Shown: positions 47,118 through 59,389 of the stretch, piece after piece
How the letters are laid out: every line of letters starts with the position of its first letter
How positions within the stretch are numbered: position 1 is the first letter of the stretch
NCBI RefSeq assembly: GCF_000380645.1
Contig: NZ_AQXZ01000018.1
Coordinates: 868,001-932,000, forward strand
Source: Smaragdicoccus niigatensis DSM 44881 = NBRC 103563
GTDB lineage: Bacteria; Actinomycetota; Actinomycetes; Mycobacteriales; Mycobacteriaceae
Length of the DNA stretch: 64,000 nucleotides
Direction of reading: 5' to 3'
Position numbers and translations under genes: made by a program
The notes under the pieces: model-generated
The model's database searches: none
What the model saw: only the letters and a program-made list of their open reading frames with translations
Told to the model about the DNA's origin: nothing

Positions 47118-48885
47118 GGTCATCGCGAAACCGCCGCACCAACTCTTCGCAGCTCACGGGCTTTCCGAAGAAGAACCCCTGCGCCATCGGATAGCCCAGG
47201 TCCGTAAGTAGCCGGGCTTCGTCCGCCGTTTCGACGCGCTCGGCGATCGTCGGCATGTGCAGCCCGTGTCCGAGCACCGCGACCGCACCCAGCAGCGATG
47301 CACCATGAGTCGACGACGCGGCGACGAACGCACCATCGAGCTTGATCTCGTCCGCCGGTAGCGATTGCAGTCGACTCAGCGACGAGTAGCCCGTCCCAAA
47401 GTCGTCGATGGCGATCCGGATTCCGCCCTCCCGCAGCTTGTCGAGGCAGTTCAGTGCTGCGCTGTTGTCCGCATCGACGACGGTCTCCGTCACCTCGATG
47501 ATCAATTGCGTTGCCGGCCAACCGGTTTCCATGAGCACGCGACTGACCGTGTCGAGGTAGCGCGGATCGATCAGGGTGAGACCCGAAACGTTGACGTGCA
47601 GCTGCAGCGGTTCCGTTCCGAATGCCGCCTGAAGTTCGTGCGCTTCCTCGCACGCGCGCCGAAGCACCAGACTGTCGAGGTCGACGATGAGTCCACTCGC
47701 CTCCGCGATCTCGATGAGCTCCATCGGCGTCAGATCCGGCTTCAGCGCAGACTCCCACCGGATGAGCGCCTCGACGGCGACGATGGGATTGTCCGGCTGG
47801 TCGAGACGCACGATCGGCTGGTAGGCGAGTTTCATCCCGGACGACATCGTCGCCTGGAACTCGGCGGCGATCGGCGTACGGTGTCCCGATTCCAGGGTGA
47901 TCCGGTTGCGGCCCGAATTCTTCGCCCGGTACAGCGCAACGTCCGCGCGGCCGGTCATCAACGAGCTCGACTCCCCTGGGTTCCACGAGGTCGCGCCGGC
48001 TGAGCAGCGGACATTGACCGAATCGCGCAGCGTCTCGGCGCACGACACCACAGCCGCCTCTCGCATTCCGACGAGAAGAAGTGCGAACTCGTCGCCGCCA
48101 TAGCGTCCGAGCCTTGCGCTCGGCGGGATGAGCGAACTCCAGGTACGGGCGACGTGGACGAGGACCTCGTCGCCGTAGCTGTGCCCGTTGATGTCGTTGA
48201 GCCGCTTGAAGTGATCGATATCGAAGAACACGACAGCGGGCGGAATGCCGTCCGGATCGGCTGCCGAAATCGCATTGCGCAACGCGCGGTCGAATCCGCG
48301 GCGGTTGAGGAGTCCGGTCAAGCCATCGATCTCAGCGTTGCCGGCCCAACCGGCCAGCACCAGAGTCGAAATGCCGATGAGCAAGGTTGCGCTCGCACTC
48401 GGCACACCGACCCACCAGGCGAGATCCGCCCGCGACGCGACGGACACCAAGCTGCACACGATCGACACCGCGATGTAGAGACTGGCCTCGACGGGCGGAC
48501 AGAACAGCGCCGCATCGGTGGCGACGAGCACGTACAACACCGATAGTGCTATCGCGCCAAACGAATCCGTCGCAGCGACGATGGCAGTCGCGATGACGAA
48601 CGGCCCCAGACCGAGCATGACTCGGCCCACAATGCGCGGCATCCGTGGGCCCCATCGGACCATGATCAGGCCCGCGGTGATCGCGAACGTGGACAGCGCG
48701 ACCACGGCGACGCGACTGCCCGGGCCGTCGGCCATCATCAGCGCGACCACCAGACCGACCGAACCGCCGCCGAAATAGAACACGCCCGTCGTGGTCTGCA
48801 TGAAATTGCTATAGACAAGCGGGGACGACCGGACGGTACTCCCCTGGAACGTCCGCGTGACCTCCCGAAACAGGCCCCGGATCAT
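47062..48885 (-). CDS. Membrane GGDEF-EAL c-di-GMP protein
   Basis: A 607-residue protein with six or seven N-terminal membrane helices (about 30-185). A GGDEF domain follows, with an intact RYGGDEFALL, then an EAL domain with AVEALIRWES, IAIDDFGTGYSSLS and GFFFGKPV. Both active motifs appear complete, so it may synthesise and degrade c-di-GMP. The tail (AVARSVPRPAAFPRQ) extends over the trkA end by 56 nt. Confidence 0.92.
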   Translation of the reverse strand: MIRGLFREVTRTFQGSTVRSSPLVYSNFMQTTTGVFYFGGGSVGLVVALMMADGPGSRVAVVALSTFAITAGLIMVRWGPRMPRIVGRVMLGLGPFVIATAIVAATDSFGAIALSVLYVLVATDAALFCPPVEASLYIAVSIVCSLVSVASRADLAWWVGVPSASATLLIGISTLVLAGWAGNAEIDGLTGLLNRRGFDRALRNAISAADPDGIPPAVVFFDIDHFKRLNDINGHSYGDEVLVHVARTWSSLIPPSARLGRYGGDEFALLLVGMREAAVVSCAETLRDSVNVRCSAGATSWNPGESSSLMTGRADVALYRAKNSGRNRITLESGHRTPIAAEFQATMSSGMKLAYQPIVRLDQPDNPIVAVEALIRWESALKPDLTPMELIEIAEASGLIVDLDSLVLRRACEEAHELQAAFGTEPLQLHVNVSGLTLIDPRYLDTVSRVLMETGWPATQLIIEVTETVVDADNSAALNCLDKLREGGIRIAIDDFGTGYSSLSRLQSLPADEIKLDGAFVAASSTHGASLLGAVAVLGHGLHMPTIAERVETADEARLLTDLGYPMAQGFFFGKPVSCEELVRRFRDDLSSAVARSVPRPAAFPRQ

Positions 48886-49022
48886 ATGCGCCTCGCTCGA
48901 TGGCAGTTCACCTTCGATCGTCCCACGTCACGACGGCAGGCGGACTGAACCGATACCGGACAAACGTCCAGATCGCGACTTCTCACAGCGATGGTTCAGA
49001 ATCCGCTCGCTAGGTTCCCGCC

Positions 49023-49838
49023 ATGACGAACGTTCAGTCCACGCGGCTTTCGCTGTCGACCGGTGATGCGCTCAGCAAGGTTCCGGAGGTGACCCTGTGG
49101 TTCTGGGTTATCAAGATCCTGTGCACCACGGTCGGCGAGAGCTTTGCCGACTGGATCAACATGACCCTCGGAGTCGGACTCGAGGCCACTGCGGCGATAT
49201 TCACAGTGGTCCTCGCGGGAGTGCTGGCCTGGCAGTTGCGACTGGCTCGGTATGTCCCGGGGGTCTATTGGCTGACGGTGGTCGTCTTCAGCGTCACGGG
49301 AACCTTGTACACCGACATCCTCACCGACAGCCTCCACGTCCCGCTCGCGTTGAGTACAGCGGTGTTCAGTGTGGTGCTCGGGGCAGTCTTCGGCATCTGG
49401 TACGTCCGAGAACGCACGCTGTCGATCCACTCGATCACGAGTCTGCCGCGCGAGGCGTTCTACTGGCTCGCCATTCTCGTTACCTTCGCGCTGGGCACGG
49501 CGACTGGGGACTGGACGCTGGAACTCACGGGCTGGGCTCCCGGAGTCTCCGTACTGCTGCCGGCGGGCCTGATTGTCGCCATCATCGTGTGCTGGCGCCT
49601 GCGCCTCAATGCAGTGCTGTCCTTCTGGCTCGCCTACATCTTGACGCGGCCGCTGGGCGCGAATATCGGCGACTGGCTCGCATCACCGTCCAGCGAACAT
49701 GGCCTCGGCCTGGGCACAGCGCTCACCAGCGTTGCGTTCCTGGCGGTCATCCTCGCGGCGGTCAGCTACCTGACGTGGTCGCGGAGCGACGTCATCAACA
49801 ATCCCCTTCGCGAGGACCTCACGAAACCGGCGCGATGA
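49023..49838 (+). CDS. DUF347-repeat membrane protein (COG4705)
   Basis: A 271-residue protein with about eight hydrophobic segments. It carries repeated DUF347-type motifs: ESFADWIN, GTLYTDIL, GTATGDWTLE and RPLGANIGDWL, each ending a membrane helix. The opening KVPEVTLWFWVIKILCTT is typical of COG4705. The function of the family is not established. It stands before the HNH gene by 13 nt. Confidence 0.85.
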   Translation: MTNVQSTRLSLSTGDALSKVPEVTLWFWVIKILCTTVGESFADWINMTLGVGLEATAAIFTVVLAGVLAWQLRLARYVPGVYWLTVVVFSVTGTLYTDILTDSLHVPLALSTAVFSVVLGAVFGIWYVRERTLSIHSITSLPREAFYWLAILVTFALGTATGDWTLELTGWAPGVSVLLPAGLIVAIIVCWRLRLNAVLSFWLAYILTRPLGANIGDWLASPSSEHGLGLGTALTSVAFLAVILAAVSYLTWSRSDVINNPLREDLTKPAR

Positions 49839-49851
49839 TCGTCTACATGGT

Positions 49852-51228
49852 GTGGGGGAAAACAGCGTTCAAGCAGACGAGGCCGTTGAGGTGCTCGCCG
49901 CGATGCGTGCTGCCCTGCCGCTGCAGGCCTCGGGTACCCGCGCCGACCAGGCGGCATTGTTCGTCGAGATCGAGACGCTCAAGCGGCAACTCGACGCCCT
50001 CAGCTACCGGGTCCTGGCCGAGCTGGAGACTCGGACGGATGACTCGCTCGGCATCATGCAGACCGTAGACGCGGTCGCCGATGCGGCCCGTCTGGAGAAG
50101 AAAGACGTCCGCGCACGGCTGCGGATCGCCGCCGACCTGACCCCACGCGTCATGGTCAGTGGCGAAGTCGTCGCACCGAACCTCGAATACGTCGCCGAAG
50201 TGGTGAACAACGGCACCGTGGGTCGCGAGCACCTCACGGTGATCCGCCGGTTCTTCAAGAACCTCCCGCGGGTGGTCGAGCCCGACGCACGCGTGTTCGC
50301 CGAACAACAGCTCGCGGACTGGGCCACCCAGTTCCGCCCCGACGAACTCGCCAAGCTCGCGGACCGGCTCCGCCACGTCATCGACCCGGACGGCACCCTC
50401 GACGATGACCTGGACCGGGCCCGCAAGCGGCATTTCACGCTGCACAAGCAGGGCAGCGACAAGATGGTGTCCGGCACGTTCTGCCTCACCCCGGAAGCTG
50501 CCGCCTATTTGGAGGCGTACCTGGCGAAGTTCGCGCGCCGCGGCATGTGCAACCCGGCCGATGCCGAGCCCACGATCGACCACGACCCCACCGAAGCCGA
50601 CATCAAGGCCGACACCCGTACCTACGGTCAGCGGTGTCATGACGCACTCGTGGCGATGCTGCGCGCGATCCTCATGTCCGGGGATTTGGGCCAGCACCGG
50701 GGTATGCCGGTTACGGTCATCATCACTGCCGATATCACCGCCCTGGACCCGGCGTTGGGTGCCCCACAGGCCGGACGCACCGGCGGCAGCCTCGACATCC
50801 CGATCAGTGACGTCCTGCGCATGGCCGGACACGCCGAACTGTTCCTCGCCACCCTTTTCGGCGACGCCACACCAGTCGAGCTCTATCACGGTCGGACCCG
50901 GCGGATCGCCTCACCCGGGCAGCGGTTGATGCTCGCGGCGACCGAACGCGGCTGCAGCTTCCCCGGGTGTGACCGGGGTGCCTACTACACCCAAGCCCAC
51001 CACGCCGTCGATGACTGGACCGACGGAGGCCGGACCAACATCGACGAGCTGGCACCGGCCTGCGACGTGCATCATCCACTCGCCGGCCCCGGTCTTCGTC
51101 AATGGAGAACCACGAAAAACCATCTCGGATGGACGGTGTGGATACCACCCAAAATCATTGACCCGGAACGTAAACCCCGGGTCAACCACTTCCACCACCC
51201 CGAACGCAGACTCAGGGGTGCGATGTGA
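49852..51228 (+). CDS. DUF222/HNH endonuclease-type protein (13E12 family)
   Basis: A 458-residue protein of the 13E12 repeat family common in mycobacteria and rhodococci. The N-terminal DUF222 region (about 1-300) has LSYRVLAELE and VVNNGTVGREHLTVIRRF. The C-terminal HNH motif has CSFPGCDRG, then YTQAHHAVDDWTDGGRTNIDELAPACDVHHPL. GTG at 49852. Such genes are repeated and sometimes mobile, but no termini of an element are visible here. Confidence 0.9.
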   Translation: MGENSVQADEAVEVLAAMRAALPLQASGTRADQAALFVEIETLKRQLDALSYRVLAELETRTDDSLGIMQTVDAVADAARLEKKDVRARLRIAADLTPRVMVSGEVVAPNLEYVAEVVNNGTVGREHLTVIRRFFKNLPRVVEPDARVFAEQQLADWATQFRPDELAKLADRLRHVIDPDGTLDDDLDRARKRHFTLHKQGSDKMVSGTFCLTPEAAAYLEAYLAKFARRGMCNPADAEPTIDHDPTEADIKADTRTYGQRCHDALVAMLRAILMSGDLGQHRGMPVTVIITADITALDPALGAPQAGRTGGSLDIPISDVLRMAGHAELFLATLFGDATPVELYHGRTRRIASPGQRLMLAATERGCSFPGCDRGAYYTQAHHAVDDWTDGGRTNIDELAPACDVHHPLAGPGLRQWRTTKNHLGWTVWIPPKIIDPERKPRVNHFHHPERRLRGAM

Positions 51229-51302
51229 CGCGCCTCGGCTTGCTCACCGGAATTGACCACATCGGTCAGCAAGATCAAACGCTCCGGCGCAAAATACTCG
51301 GC

Positions 51303-53108
51303 ATGGCAAACGATGTCCTGGCCCCAGGCAGCAGCTTCGCGGGCTACACCATCGTTCGCCTGCTCGGCCGAGGCGGCATGGGCGCGGTCTATGTGGCTAA
51401 GCACCCGCAGCTTCCGCGGCTGGTCGCCTTGAAAGTCTTGCACCGCAGCCTCACGGAGAACGACTACATCCGGAAGCGTTTCGAACTCGAAGCCGAACAC
51501 GCGGCCCGTCTCGATCACCCCAACATCGTGACGGTGTACGACCGCGGACGTGTCGACGATCAGCTGTGGATAGCGATGAAATACGTCGAGGGAAGCGACG
51601 CGGCTGAGCAGCTCCGATCCGGCCCGTTCCCGGTCGGCCGTGCCGTGCATATCCTCACCGAGACGGCGAGCGCTCTCGACTATGCGCACCGGTGCGGGAT
51701 TCTTCATCGCGATGTCAAACCGGCGAACATCCTGCTCGCACCCGGAGCGCCGGGACAGCTCGAGCGCGTCATGCTCGCCGATTTCGGCATCGCGAAGGCG
51801 ATCGACGAATCAACGAGCCTCACGCAGACCGGGTCCCTCGTGGCGACCTTGCGGTATGCGTCGCCCGAGCAACTCGAAGGACTGCCACTCGACGGCCGGG
51901 CGGACGTGTATTCGCTGGCCTGCACGTTCTACCACCTACTCACCGGCTACCCGCCGTATCGGGGCGAGAGCAGCGCGGCGATCATCCAGGGGCACCTCAA
52001 TCAGCCGATACCCACGATCTCGGACGTCATCCCGGGCGTTCCGATGCAGCTCGATGCAGTGATCGCCCGAGGCCTCGCGAAGAACCGCGATCACCGATAT
52101 CCGACATGTGAGGCGCTGTCCAACGCGGTGCGCGAGGCGTTCTTCTCCGCGTCGACCACCGCTCCCGCCACCTACCAACGTCCGGCGTCGGCGATGCCGA
52201 CGACCCAGCACAACGTGCGGCCGATGGCGCCCCAAGCGCCACCGTCATCTCAACGACCGCGGCGGAACAACAAACGAGCCCTTTTCGTCGGACTCGCCCT
52301 CGTCGTGCTGATCGCTGCGGCGTCCGTCGGCGGATACCTGTACTGGCAGCGCGGCACGGCGGGTCCAGCACCGGAAGTTCTCGCCTTCAGCGGACTTTCC
52401 GGGCCCCACGGTCTCGCCATCGACAAGGACGGCGCAGTGCTGGTGGTCGATTCAAACAATCGGCGCGTCGTCCGCCTGTATCAGGGCCAGCAGACGACCT
52501 TGCCATTCAACGAACTGAATGCGCCGAGCGGACTCGCACTCCATGACGGCGCGATCTACGTGACCGACCCAATCGCTCGGCAGGTGTGGCAGCGACTGCC
52601 CGGCGAGGACCCGAAGAAACTGCCGTTCGACAGTCTGTCGGAACCGGTTGCGGTCGCAGTCAGCCCGGGAGGCGACATTTACGTCAGCGATTACGTCGGC
52701 AAGTCGGTGTGGGTCGCTTACGCGCAGTCTGATGTGTTCGAGAGGGTCGACATCGACGGCCTGAGCTCGCCGCACGGGCTCGCCATCCACGGTCAAATGC
52801 TCTACATCGCCGACACCACCGCAAACCGCGTCGTCAGCTACGACCTGCTCAATCACGTTCAGACCACTCTGCCGTTCAACGATCTCGCTTCGCCGAACGC
52901 CGTCGCCGTCAACACCGCCGGAGACATCTACGTCACGGACGCGTCCGTCAAACACCGCGTCGCGAAGTTCGATGCGACGACCGGTGACCTGACCGCACTG
53001 GAACTCGACGAGCGCACCTACGCGCAAGGAATCGCTGTGGACCTGACCGGCGCAGTGTTCGTCAGCGACCTGAACCGAAGTCAGGTCATCCGGCTCAACG
53101 AACGTTAG
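51303..53108 (+). CDS. PknD-like Ser/Thr kinase with extracellular NHL propeller
   Basis: A 601-residue transmembrane receptor kinase. The kinase domain has GRGGMG (23-28), Lys44 in VALKVL, HRDVKPAN (135-142) and DFG (160-162), and a Thr/Ser-rich activation loop. A Pro-rich juxtamembrane segment (about 285-322) and a membrane helix (about 326-348) follow, then an extracellular six-bladed NHL propeller built from PHGLAID, PSGLALH, PVAVAVS and PNAVAVN units. It resembles PknD of M. tuberculosis. ATG at 51303. It converges with sufT by 4 nt. Confidence 0.88.
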   Translation: MANDVLAPGSSFAGYTIVRLLGRGGMGAVYVAKHPQLPRLVALKVLHRSLTENDYIRKRFELEAEHAARLDHPNIVTVYDRGRVDDQLWIAMKYVEGSDAAEQLRSGPFPVGRAVHILTETASALDYAHRCGILHRDVKPANILLAPGAPGQLERVMLADFGIAKAIDESTSLTQTGSLVATLRYASPEQLEGLPLDGRADVYSLACTFYHLLTGYPPYRGESSAAIIQGHLNQPIPTISDVIPGVPMQLDAVIARGLAKNRDHRYPTCEALSNAVREAFFSASTTAPATYQRPASAMPTTQHNVRPMAPQAPPSSQRPRRNNKRALFVGLALVVLIAAASVGGYLYWQRGTAGPAPEVLAFSGLSGPHGLAIDKDGAVLVVDSNNRRVVRLYQGQQTTLPFNELNAPSGLALHDGAIYVTDPIARQVWQRLPGEDPKKLPFDSLSEPVAVAVSPGGDIYVSDYVGKSVWVAYAQSDVFERVDIDGLSSPHGLAIHGQMLYIADTTANRVVSYDLLNHVQTTLPFNDLASPNAVAVNTAGDIYVTDASVKHRVAKFDATTGDLTALELDERTYAQGIAVDLTGAVFVSDLNRSQVIRLNER

Positions 53109-53448
53109 ACAGTGAAGCCCAGCGCCCGCAGCTGCTCGCGGCCGTCGTCGGTGATCTTGTCCGGACCCCACGGCGGCAGCCAGACCCAGTTGATCTTGAG
53201 GTCTTCGACAATGCCGCTACGAACGAGTGCGTTGCGCGACTGGTCCTCGATGACGTCCTGCAGCGGGCAGGCCGCCGACGTCAGAGTCATATCCAAGACG
53301 GCGACGTTCTCGACGACGGTAAGCCCGTAGACGAGCCCGAGGTCGACGACGTTGATGCCGAGTTCCGGGTCGACGACGTCGCGCATCGCCTCTTCGATGA
53401 CCTCGGCCAGCTCTGCGTCTTCAACAGACGGAGTTTCGGGCTCGTTGC

Positions 53449-53452
<4 letters not shown>
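53105..53452 (-). CDS. sufT: SufT / MIP18-like Fe-S assembly factor (DUF59)
   Basis: A 115-residue DUF59 protein (Rv1466-like). VVDPELGINVVDLGLVYGL and AACPLQDVIEDQ with the conserved Cys are visible. It assists Fe-S cluster delivery. It is the last gene of the suf operon and overlaps sufU by 4 nt. Confidence 0.93.
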
Positions 53453-55920
<2,468 letters not shown>

Positions 55921-55930
55921 TCAAAATTCC

Positions 55931-57136
55931 TTAAGCGTTGATCGCAGCTAGTTCGAGTTCGATTGCGTCGGCGACATGCGTGCGCACGGATTCCACGGCG
56001 ATCTTGCTGATGATCTCGTGGAAGAAACCACGCACCACCAGCTGTCGCGCCTGGTCTTCCGGAATGCCGCGGGCCCGAAGGTAGAACAGCTGCTCTTCGT
56101 CGAACTTTCCGGTCGCGCTCGCGTGACCTGCACCCGCGATTTCTCCGGTCTCGATCTCGAGGTTCGGAATCGAATCGGCACGCGCATGGTCGGTCAGGAG
56201 CAGGTTGCGGTTGACCTCGTACGTGTCCGTGCCTTCGGCGGCCGCGCGGATGAGGACGTCGCCGACCCACACGGTGTGTGCGTCGGGCTTGCCCTCGAGA
56301 CCCTGCAGCGCGCCCTTGTACATGACGTTCGACTTGCAGTTCGGCTGAGCGTGATCCACCAGGAGTCGGCTCTCGAAGAACTGACCAGCGTCGGCGAAGT
56401 ACAGGCCGAGAAGCTCAGCGTCCCCGCCCGGTCCGTCGAAACGAACGTTTGCGCTCAGGCGGACGACATCGCCACCAAGCGTCACCGCAGTGTGGCGAAG
56501 CACGGCGTCGCGGCCGAGCTTGGCGTGGTGCTGCGTGACGTGTGCGGCGCTGTCCGCCCAGTCATGGACGACGACAACCGTCAGATGTGAACTGTCACCC
56601 AGCACGAACTCGACGTTCTCGGCGTACGTGCCGGAGCCGACGTAGTTGATGACAACCGTGGCCCGAGCGAAGTTGCCGAGGCGGATCTGCAGGTGGCCGT
56701 AGGAGGTGTGGTCACCGGTGACGGTGACGATGACCGCTTCGCTGGCCTCGACCTCTTTCGGCACCTCGATGACAGTTGCCTTCGAGAAACCGCTGTACGC
56801 CTGTGCCGCAACGCGGTCGGACGGAGCACCGCCCGCACCAAGGCGCGCGTCGTCACGACCGACGGTCTCGACGAGAACGCCTTCCGGAGCGGCAACCTCG
56901 ATGACTGCCTCACCATCGACGACAGCCGTGCCGTCGTGAAGACCGCGCAGACGACGCAACGGCGTGAAACGCCATGCCTCGTCGCGACCCGCGGGCACCT
57001 CGAACTGGTTCACGTCGTACGACGTGAAGACCTCGCCCTTGTTTGCGGGCAGGTTGGTCGACCCGACCCCGCGAGCCTCTGCGGCTTCTACAACTGCACT
57101 GTGGCCAGGCTTGTGCTGACCAGTAAGTGACCCCAT
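55931..57136 (-). CDS. sufD: SufD subunit of the SufBCD complex
   Basis: A 401-residue protein with the SufD-type beta-helix and the C-terminal GEIAGAGHASATGKFDEEQL followed by LFYLRARGIPEDQARQLVVRG. It starts directly after the sufB stop with no gap. Confidence 0.95.
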   Translation of the reverse strand: MGSLTGQHKPGHSAVVEAAEARGVGSTNLPANKGEVFTSYDVNQFEVPAGRDEAWRFTPLRRLRGLHDGTAVVDGEAVIEVAAPEGVLVETVGRDDARLGAGGAPSDRVAAQAYSGFSKATVIEVPKEVEASEAVIVTVTGDHTSYGHLQIRLGNFARATVVINYVGSGTYAENVEFVLGDSSHLTVVVVHDWADSAAHVTQHHAKLGRDAVLRHTAVTLGGDVVRLSANVRFDGPGGDAELLGLYFADAGQFFESRLLVDHAQPNCKSNVMYKGALQGLEGKPDAHTVWVGDVLIRAAAEGTDTYEVNRNLLLTDHARADSIPNLEIETGEIAGAGHASATGKFDEEQLFYLRARGIPEDQARQLVVRGFFHEIISKIAVESVRTHVADAIELELAAINA

Positions 57137-58573
57137 TTAGCCGACGGACCCTTCCATCTGGAGCTCGATGAGCCGGTTCAGCTCGAGCGCGTATTCCATG
57201 GGCAGTTCCTTGGCGATCGGCTCCACGAAGCCGCGCACCACCATTGCCATTGCCTCGTCCTCGGTCATGCCGCGGCTCATCAGGTAGAACAACTGGTCTT
57301 CCGACACCTTCGAGACGGTGGCCTCGTGACCCATCGTCACGTCGTCCTCACGGATGTCGACGTACGGGTAGGTGTCCGAACGCGAGATGTTGTCGACGAG
57401 CAGCGCGTCGCACTTCACGGTCGACTTCGAGCCGTAAGCGCCCTTGTTGATCTGCACGAGACCGCGGTAGGACGCGCGTCCACCACCACGAGCCACCGAC
57501 TTCGACACGATGGTCGACGAGGTGTGCGGTGCCAGGTGCAGCATCTTCGCACCGGTGTCCTGGTGCTGGCCCTCGCCGGCGAACGCGACGGAAAGCACCT
57601 CACCGTGGGCGTGCTCGCCCATCATCCACACCGCCGGGTACTTCATGGTGACCTTGGAACCGATGTTGCCGTCGATCCACTCCATCGTGGCGCCGGCCTC
57701 GGCCTTCGCACGCTTGGTGACCAGGTTGTAGACGTTGTTCGACCAGTTCTGGATGGTCGTGTAGCGGCAGCGGCCACCCTTCTTGACGATGATCTCGACG
57801 ACCGCCGAGTGCAGTGAGTCGGAGCTGTAGACCGGAGCGGTACATCCCTCGACGTAGTGCACGTACGCGTCCTCGTCGACGATGATGAGCGTCCGCTCGA
57901 ACTGACCCATGTTCTCGGTGTTGATCCGGAAGTAGGCCTGCAGCGGGATGTCGACGTGCACGCCCTTCGGCACATAGATGAACGAGCCACCCGACCACAC
58001 CGCCGTATTCAGCGCCGAGAACTTGTTGTCCCCAGCCGGGATGACGGTGCCGAAGTACTCCTTGAAGAGTTCCGGTTGCTCGCGCAATGCCGTGTCGGTG
58101 TCGAGGAAGATGACACCCTGCTTCTCGAGGTCCTCACGGATCGAGTGGTAGACGACCTCGGACTCGTACTGAGCCGCCACACCCGACACGAGGCGCTGCT
58201 TCTCCGCCTCGGGGATGCCGAGCTTGTCGTAGGTGTTCTTGATGTCAGCGGGGAGATCGTCCCACGTCGCAGCCTGCTTCTCGCTGGAGCGGACGAAGTA
58301 CTTGATGTTGTCGAAGTGGATGCCGTCGAGGTCGCTGCCCCAGTTCGGCATCGGCTTCTTGTCGAAGATCCGGAGCGACTTCAAACGCTGCTCGAGCATC
58401 CACTCGGGCTCGCTCTTCTTCGCCGAGATGTCCCGGACGACAGCTTCGGAGAGACCGCGCTGCGCACTGGCGCCGGCGACGTCCTTGTCATGCCAGCCGT
58501 AGCCGTAGTTACCCAGCGACGCGATGGTCTCTTCCTGGGTAAGCGGCGTGGCCTGGTCAGTTGTGACGCTCAT
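57137..58573 (-). CDS. sufB: SufB subunit of the SufBCD complex
   Basis: A 478-residue scaffold subunit with [40 protein letters not shown] and [11 protein letters not shown]. tuberculosis SufB carries an intein; none is present here (continuous 478 residues). ATG at 58573 overlaps the sufR stop by 4 nt. Confidence 0.96.
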   Translation of the reverse strand: MSVTTDQATPLTQEETIASLGNYGYGWHDKDVAGASAQRGLSEAVVRDISAKKSEPEWMLEQRLKSLRIFDKKPMPNWGSDLDGIHFDNIKYFVRSSEKQAATWDDLPADIKNTYDKLGIPEAEKQRLVSGVAAQYESEVVYHSIREDLEKQGVIFLDTDTALREQPELFKEYFGTVIPAGDNKFSALNTAVWSGGSFIYVPKGVHVDIPLQAYFRINTENMGQFERTLIIVDEDAYVHYVEGCTAPVYSSDSLHSAVVEIIVKKGGRCRYTTIQNWSNNVYNLVTKRAKAEAGATMEWIDGNIGSKVTMKYPAVWMMGEHAHGEVLSVAFAGEGQHQDTGAKMLHLAPHTSSTIVSKSVARGGGRASYRGLVQINKGAYGSKSTVKCDALLVDNISRSDTYPYVDIREDDVTMGHEATVSKVSEDQLFYLMSRGMTEDEAMAMVVRGFVEPIAKELPMEYALELNRLIELQMEGSVG

Positions 58574-59310
58574 GCGAGCCCCTCTTCCGTGCGGTTGGTG
58601 CCGGTCTTGATGGTCAATGGGATGTTCGTGGTGCAGGCGCAGTTGCCGTTGGCGATCGTCGCAAGGCGCTGCACATGAGTACCGAGGATCTCGCGGAATG
58701 CTTCGAGCTCGGCTTCACACAATTCCGGAAATTCCTCGGCGACATGCGAAACCGGGCAATGATGCTGGCAGATCTGCACGCCCGAGCCAACTTCGCGAAT
58801 GCTGGCAGCGAAACCCTTCGAGGTGAACGCGCCCGCGATCTCTTCGGCCTTGGCTTCCATCTGGCCCGGTTCATGCAGCGGCTCGACGCCGCCAACGATG
58901 GCTTCGACGCGCTTACGCGCGAACTGCTTGATGGCTTCCTCGCCGCCGATTTCGCGCAGCTGGCGCATGGCCGCACCGGCGAGATCGTCGTAGGCGTGGA
59001 CCAACTTGCCACGGCCCGTAGCGGTAAGCTGGAACATCTTGGGTGGGCGTCCACGGCCGCGGTGCGCCCAAGCCGGGGCGTTGATGGCCTGTGCCTCGCC
59101 CGACTCCAGGAGCGCGTCCAGGTGGCGACGAACGCCTGCTGCGGTGAGGCTGAGGCGCTCGCCAATGTCGGGGGCGGTGATCGGACCTTCTTCGAGAAGG
59201 AGCTTCACGACGGCGGCACGGGTGCGACCTTCTGTGCTTACCGGCGCGAGCGGCTCCGCGGCGACGGCGATACCGTCGCGCGCATCAACCAGCTTCTCCG
59301 CGGATTTCAC
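58570..59310 (-). CDS. sufR: SufR-type Fe-S repressor of the suf operon
   Basis: About 246 residues. A winged helix ([38 protein letters not shown]) is followed by the cysteine cluster region [18 protein letters not shown] and the late CAC, which would hold the [4Fe-4S] sensor. GTG at 59310 is favoured since a SufR-type operator (59307-59321) overlaps it; an ATG at 59376 is possible but would put the operator inside the gene. It autoregulates suf in relatives. Confidence 0.88.
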   Translation of the reverse strand: MKSAEKLVDARDGIAVAAEPLAPVSTEGRTRAAVVKLLLEEGPITAPDIGERLSLTAAGVRRHLDALLESGEAQAINAPAWAHRGRGRPPKMFQLTATGRGKLVHAYDDLAGAAMRQLREIGGEEAIKQFARKRVEAIVGGVEPLHEPGQMEAKAEEIAGAFTSKGFAASIREVGSGVQICQHHCPVSHVAEEFPELCEAELEAFREILGTHVQRLATIANGNCACTTNIPLTIKTGTNRTEEGLA

Positions 59311-59321
59311 AACAACAGTGT
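59307..59321 (-). promoter_or_regulatory. SufR operator overlapping the sufR start
   Basis: On the minus strand it reads ACACT-GTTGT-TGTGA. This matches the ACACT-N5-TGTGA motif described for M. tuberculosis SufR exactly. The GTG proposed as the start is within its second half, so a leaderless or overlapping arrangement is implied. Confidence 0.75.
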
Positions 59322-59340
59322 GACGGAATTCCGGCTGGGT

Positions 59341-59362
59341 GGCTAGGCAGGATAGCCTAACC
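59341..59362. promoter_or_regulatory. Inverted repeat upstream of sufR
   Basis: GGCTAGGC (59341-59348) and GCCTAACC (59355-59362) form a 7/8 match inverted repeat in the probable promoter. One half resembles the TTAGG(T/C)TA half of an IdeR box, the other does not fit that consensus well. Confidence 0.4.
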
Positions 59363-59389
59363 AGCCCTTGAGACAAGGGTCACACGCGG

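Noticed and set aside
57137-58573. Intein in SufB as in M. tuberculosis
   Set aside because: The protein is continuous at normal length with no splicing motifs.
59311-59376. Longer SufR N-terminus from the ATG at 59376
   Set aside because: It would place the SufR operator inside coding sequence; the added residues look unlike the family.
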